Shown piece after piece: positions 6,414 to 7,168 of a DNA stretch of 7,168 nt (its first letter is position 1; each line of letters starts with the position of its first letter). Made by a program: the position numbers and the translations under genes. The notes under the pieces were generated by a model, which searched no databases, was not told the DNA's origin, and saw nothing but the letters and a program-made list of their open reading frames with translations. Source of the DNA: Eubacteriales bacterium (GTDB lineage Bacteria; Bacillota; Clostridia; Oscillospirales; Acutalibacteraceae); the NCBI GenBank assembly GCA_030529125.1, contig JAUMXP010000084.1, positions 1 to 7,168 on the forward strand, written 5' to 3'.

Positions 6414-6442
6414 ACTATACTTATGATATGCTTGCAAGTCAA
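6414..6442 (-). promoter_or_regulatory. Sigma-A promoter for pgeF
   Basis: On the minus strand TTGACT (6437-6442), a 17-base spacer and TATAGT (6414-6419) match the housekeeping consensus well. The -10 box lies about 20 bases upstream of the pgeF ribosome site. Its -35 box shares a base with that of the opposing promoter. Confidence 0.75.
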
Positions 6443-6460
6443 AACTAAACGTGGTATAAT
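6432..6460 (+). promoter_or_regulatory. Sigma-A promoter for the four-cysteine protein gene
   Basis: TTGCAA (6432-6437), a 17-base spacer and perfect TATAAT (6455-6460) stand about 30 bases before the GGAGG of the plus-strand gene. Its -35 abuts and overlaps by one base the -35 of the pgeF promoter, so the two polymerases compete for the same DNA. Confidence 0.8.
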
Positions 6461-6498
6461 ATTTGTGCTTATAAATATATTGAATTTTCGGAGGAGTT

Positions 6499-6708
6499 AT
6501 GCGTAAGGTTAAGTTGTTCGGTAACAATATCGAAGTGAGTTGTAACTACTGCGCTCACTCACAAATAAATAACGGCAATCAGTTCTGCACTAAAAACAAA
6601 GTGCTCAAAAAAGGCAAATGCAGAAAGTACGAGTATAACCCTTTCATGCGTGAACCAACACGTACCAATGCACTACAAAAATTCAAACCAGAGGATTTTG
6701 AGCTGTAA
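6499..6708 (+). CDS. Conserved-type small four-cysteine protein
   Basis: 69 residues of unknown function. Four cysteines (C15, C18, C30, C41) in a CxxC...C...C arrangement suggest a small metal-binding (zinc ribbon-like) fold. Around them are the YCAHS, GKCRKYEYNP and C-terminal KPEDFEL segments. I recall short Clostridia proteins with the same plan (CxYC, a second Cys pair, a YDPxxRxP-like stretch and a final EDFxL), but cannot name the family. Lys/Arg residues are common, so RNA or protein binding is possible. The start is clear: GGAGGAG (6490-6496) before ATG 6499, with a strong sigma-A promoter at 6432-6460. It is a single gene closed by its own terminator, which suggests constitutive housekeeping expression. 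No signal peptide or membrane segment. Confidence 0.85.
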   Translation: MRKVKLFGNNIEVSCNYCAHSQINNGNQFCTKNKVLKKGKCRKYEYNPFMREPTRTNALQKFKPEDFEL

Positions 6709-6718
6709 GCTATAAAGT

Positions 6719-6748
6719 AAAAGACCTTCTCAGCAGAGAAGGTCTTTT
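6719..6748. terminator. Strong terminator, probably bidirectional
   Basis: A 13-bp perfect stem (AAAAGACCTTCTC with GAGAAGGTCTTTT) closes on a 4-base loop, with T runs on both readings. It follows the four-cysteine protein gene by 10 bases and lies just past the stop of the convergent minus-strand gene at 6772. Confidence 0.9.
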
Positions 6749-6771
6749 TTGGTGGAAATATTCTAACAATT

Positions 6772-7168
6772 TTATGAGGTGATTTCAAATATCATTCTAT
6801 CATTTTCGTATGTTACGCTAGCATACTGTGTCTGAACCTCTCCGTTAAGATAGGTTACTTCTACAACAGCTACATCATTGTATTTTGATGAAAAGTCCTC
6901 AGGCATGAGGTTTTCACCATTTTCATTAATAGGAATAGCGCTGATTACAATATACTTTTCATCATCGTGTCTGTTTTCGTCAACGATGTCTAAGCAGGTA
7001 TAGTACACATCTTGTCTTGCGTGTTCAGTCGAAAGATCTGCTTTTACAAACTCGCCGTCGCTGTTCTCAATATAAGGAGTAACAAAAAGCGGATCAGGCA
7101 CACCTTCACGTACAGGGAAATTCTCAAAATGATACTTATCGGTGACATTATAATTTTTAGCAAAACAA
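6772..7168 (-). CDS. Hypothetical protein, C-terminal part only
   Basis: The reading frame is open to the right edge, so only the last 131 residues are seen and the start is outside. A GTG at 7101 is in frame but has no ribosome site, and coding sequence continues upstream of it (KNYNVTDKYHFENFPVREG), so it is not the start. The visible part is acidic and soluble, without cysteine clusters or membrane segments in its C-terminal 110 residues. It looks like alternating beta strands (YIVISAIPI, VAVVEVTYL, ASVTYENDRMIFEIT), suggesting a beta-sandwich or barrel end. I recognise no family. It ends 23 bases from the shared terminator at 6719-6748. Confidence 0.7.
   Translation of the reverse strand, partial: CFAKNYNVTDKYHFENFPVREGVPDPLFVTPYIENSDGEFVKADLSTEHARQDVYYTCLDIVDENRHDDEKYIVISAIPINENGENLMPEDFSSKYNDVAVVEVTYLNGEVQTQYASVTYENDRMIFEITS

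Noticed and set aside
6384..6527. N-terminal extension of the PgeF reading frame up to 6527
   Set aside because: It runs through both divergent promoters and into the start of the opposing gene, has no ribosome site at its start and does not resemble the family N-terminus.

Overview
The window looks like chromosomal DNA of an AT-rich, Gram-positive, spore-forming member of the Clostridia, probably gut-associated (Ruminococcus/Oscillospiraceae type). The grounds are: strong GGAGG/AGGTGAT ribosome binding sites; GTG and TTG starts; compact genes separated by rho-independent hairpins; a secreted starch-debranching enzyme with a MucBP-like module; a recognisable 26-codon spoVM; and a small four-cysteine protein of a type I associate with Clostridia. 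The genus is an inference. No RNA gene, mobile element, CRISPR array or origin was seen.

Layout. 1-2332 (minus) is a type I pullulanase that runs off the left edge and carries a signal peptide, a CBM48-like domain, a GH13 catalytic domain and a MucBP-like repeat. It lies downstream of an enolase gene (2472-3728, minus) but is separated from it by a hairpin terminator. Divergent from enolase is a 103-residue protein made of two LysM repeats (3831-4142, plus). Converging on it is a tiny two-gene unit on the minus strand that length cut-offs would miss: a 46-codon membrane peptide gene (4301-4441) and, 2 bases later, spoVM (4218-4298). The last two codons of the first gene, AGG AGG, are also the Shine-Dalgarno sequence of spoVM. 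On the plus strand follows an RluA-family pseudouridine synthase with an S4 domain (4541-5506), convergent with a PgeF/YfiH-type peptidoglycan editing factor (5559-6383, minus). Divergent from pgeF, with a nearly back-to-back pair of sigma-A promoters, is a 69-residue four-cysteine protein (6499-6708, plus). The right edge holds the C-terminal 131 residues of an unrecognised minus-strand protein.

How the genes relate. There is no single pathway here. Pullulanase and enolase belong to starch use and glycolysis, but the terminator between them argues for separate transcription. LysM, SpoVM, the 46-residue membrane peptide and PgeF all touch the envelope, peptidoglycan or spore, which may be coincidence or a loose cluster. 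The most novel point is the coupled 46-aa ORF/spoVM unit. The enolase may be a secondary copy, judged from codon use and small departures from the family pattern.
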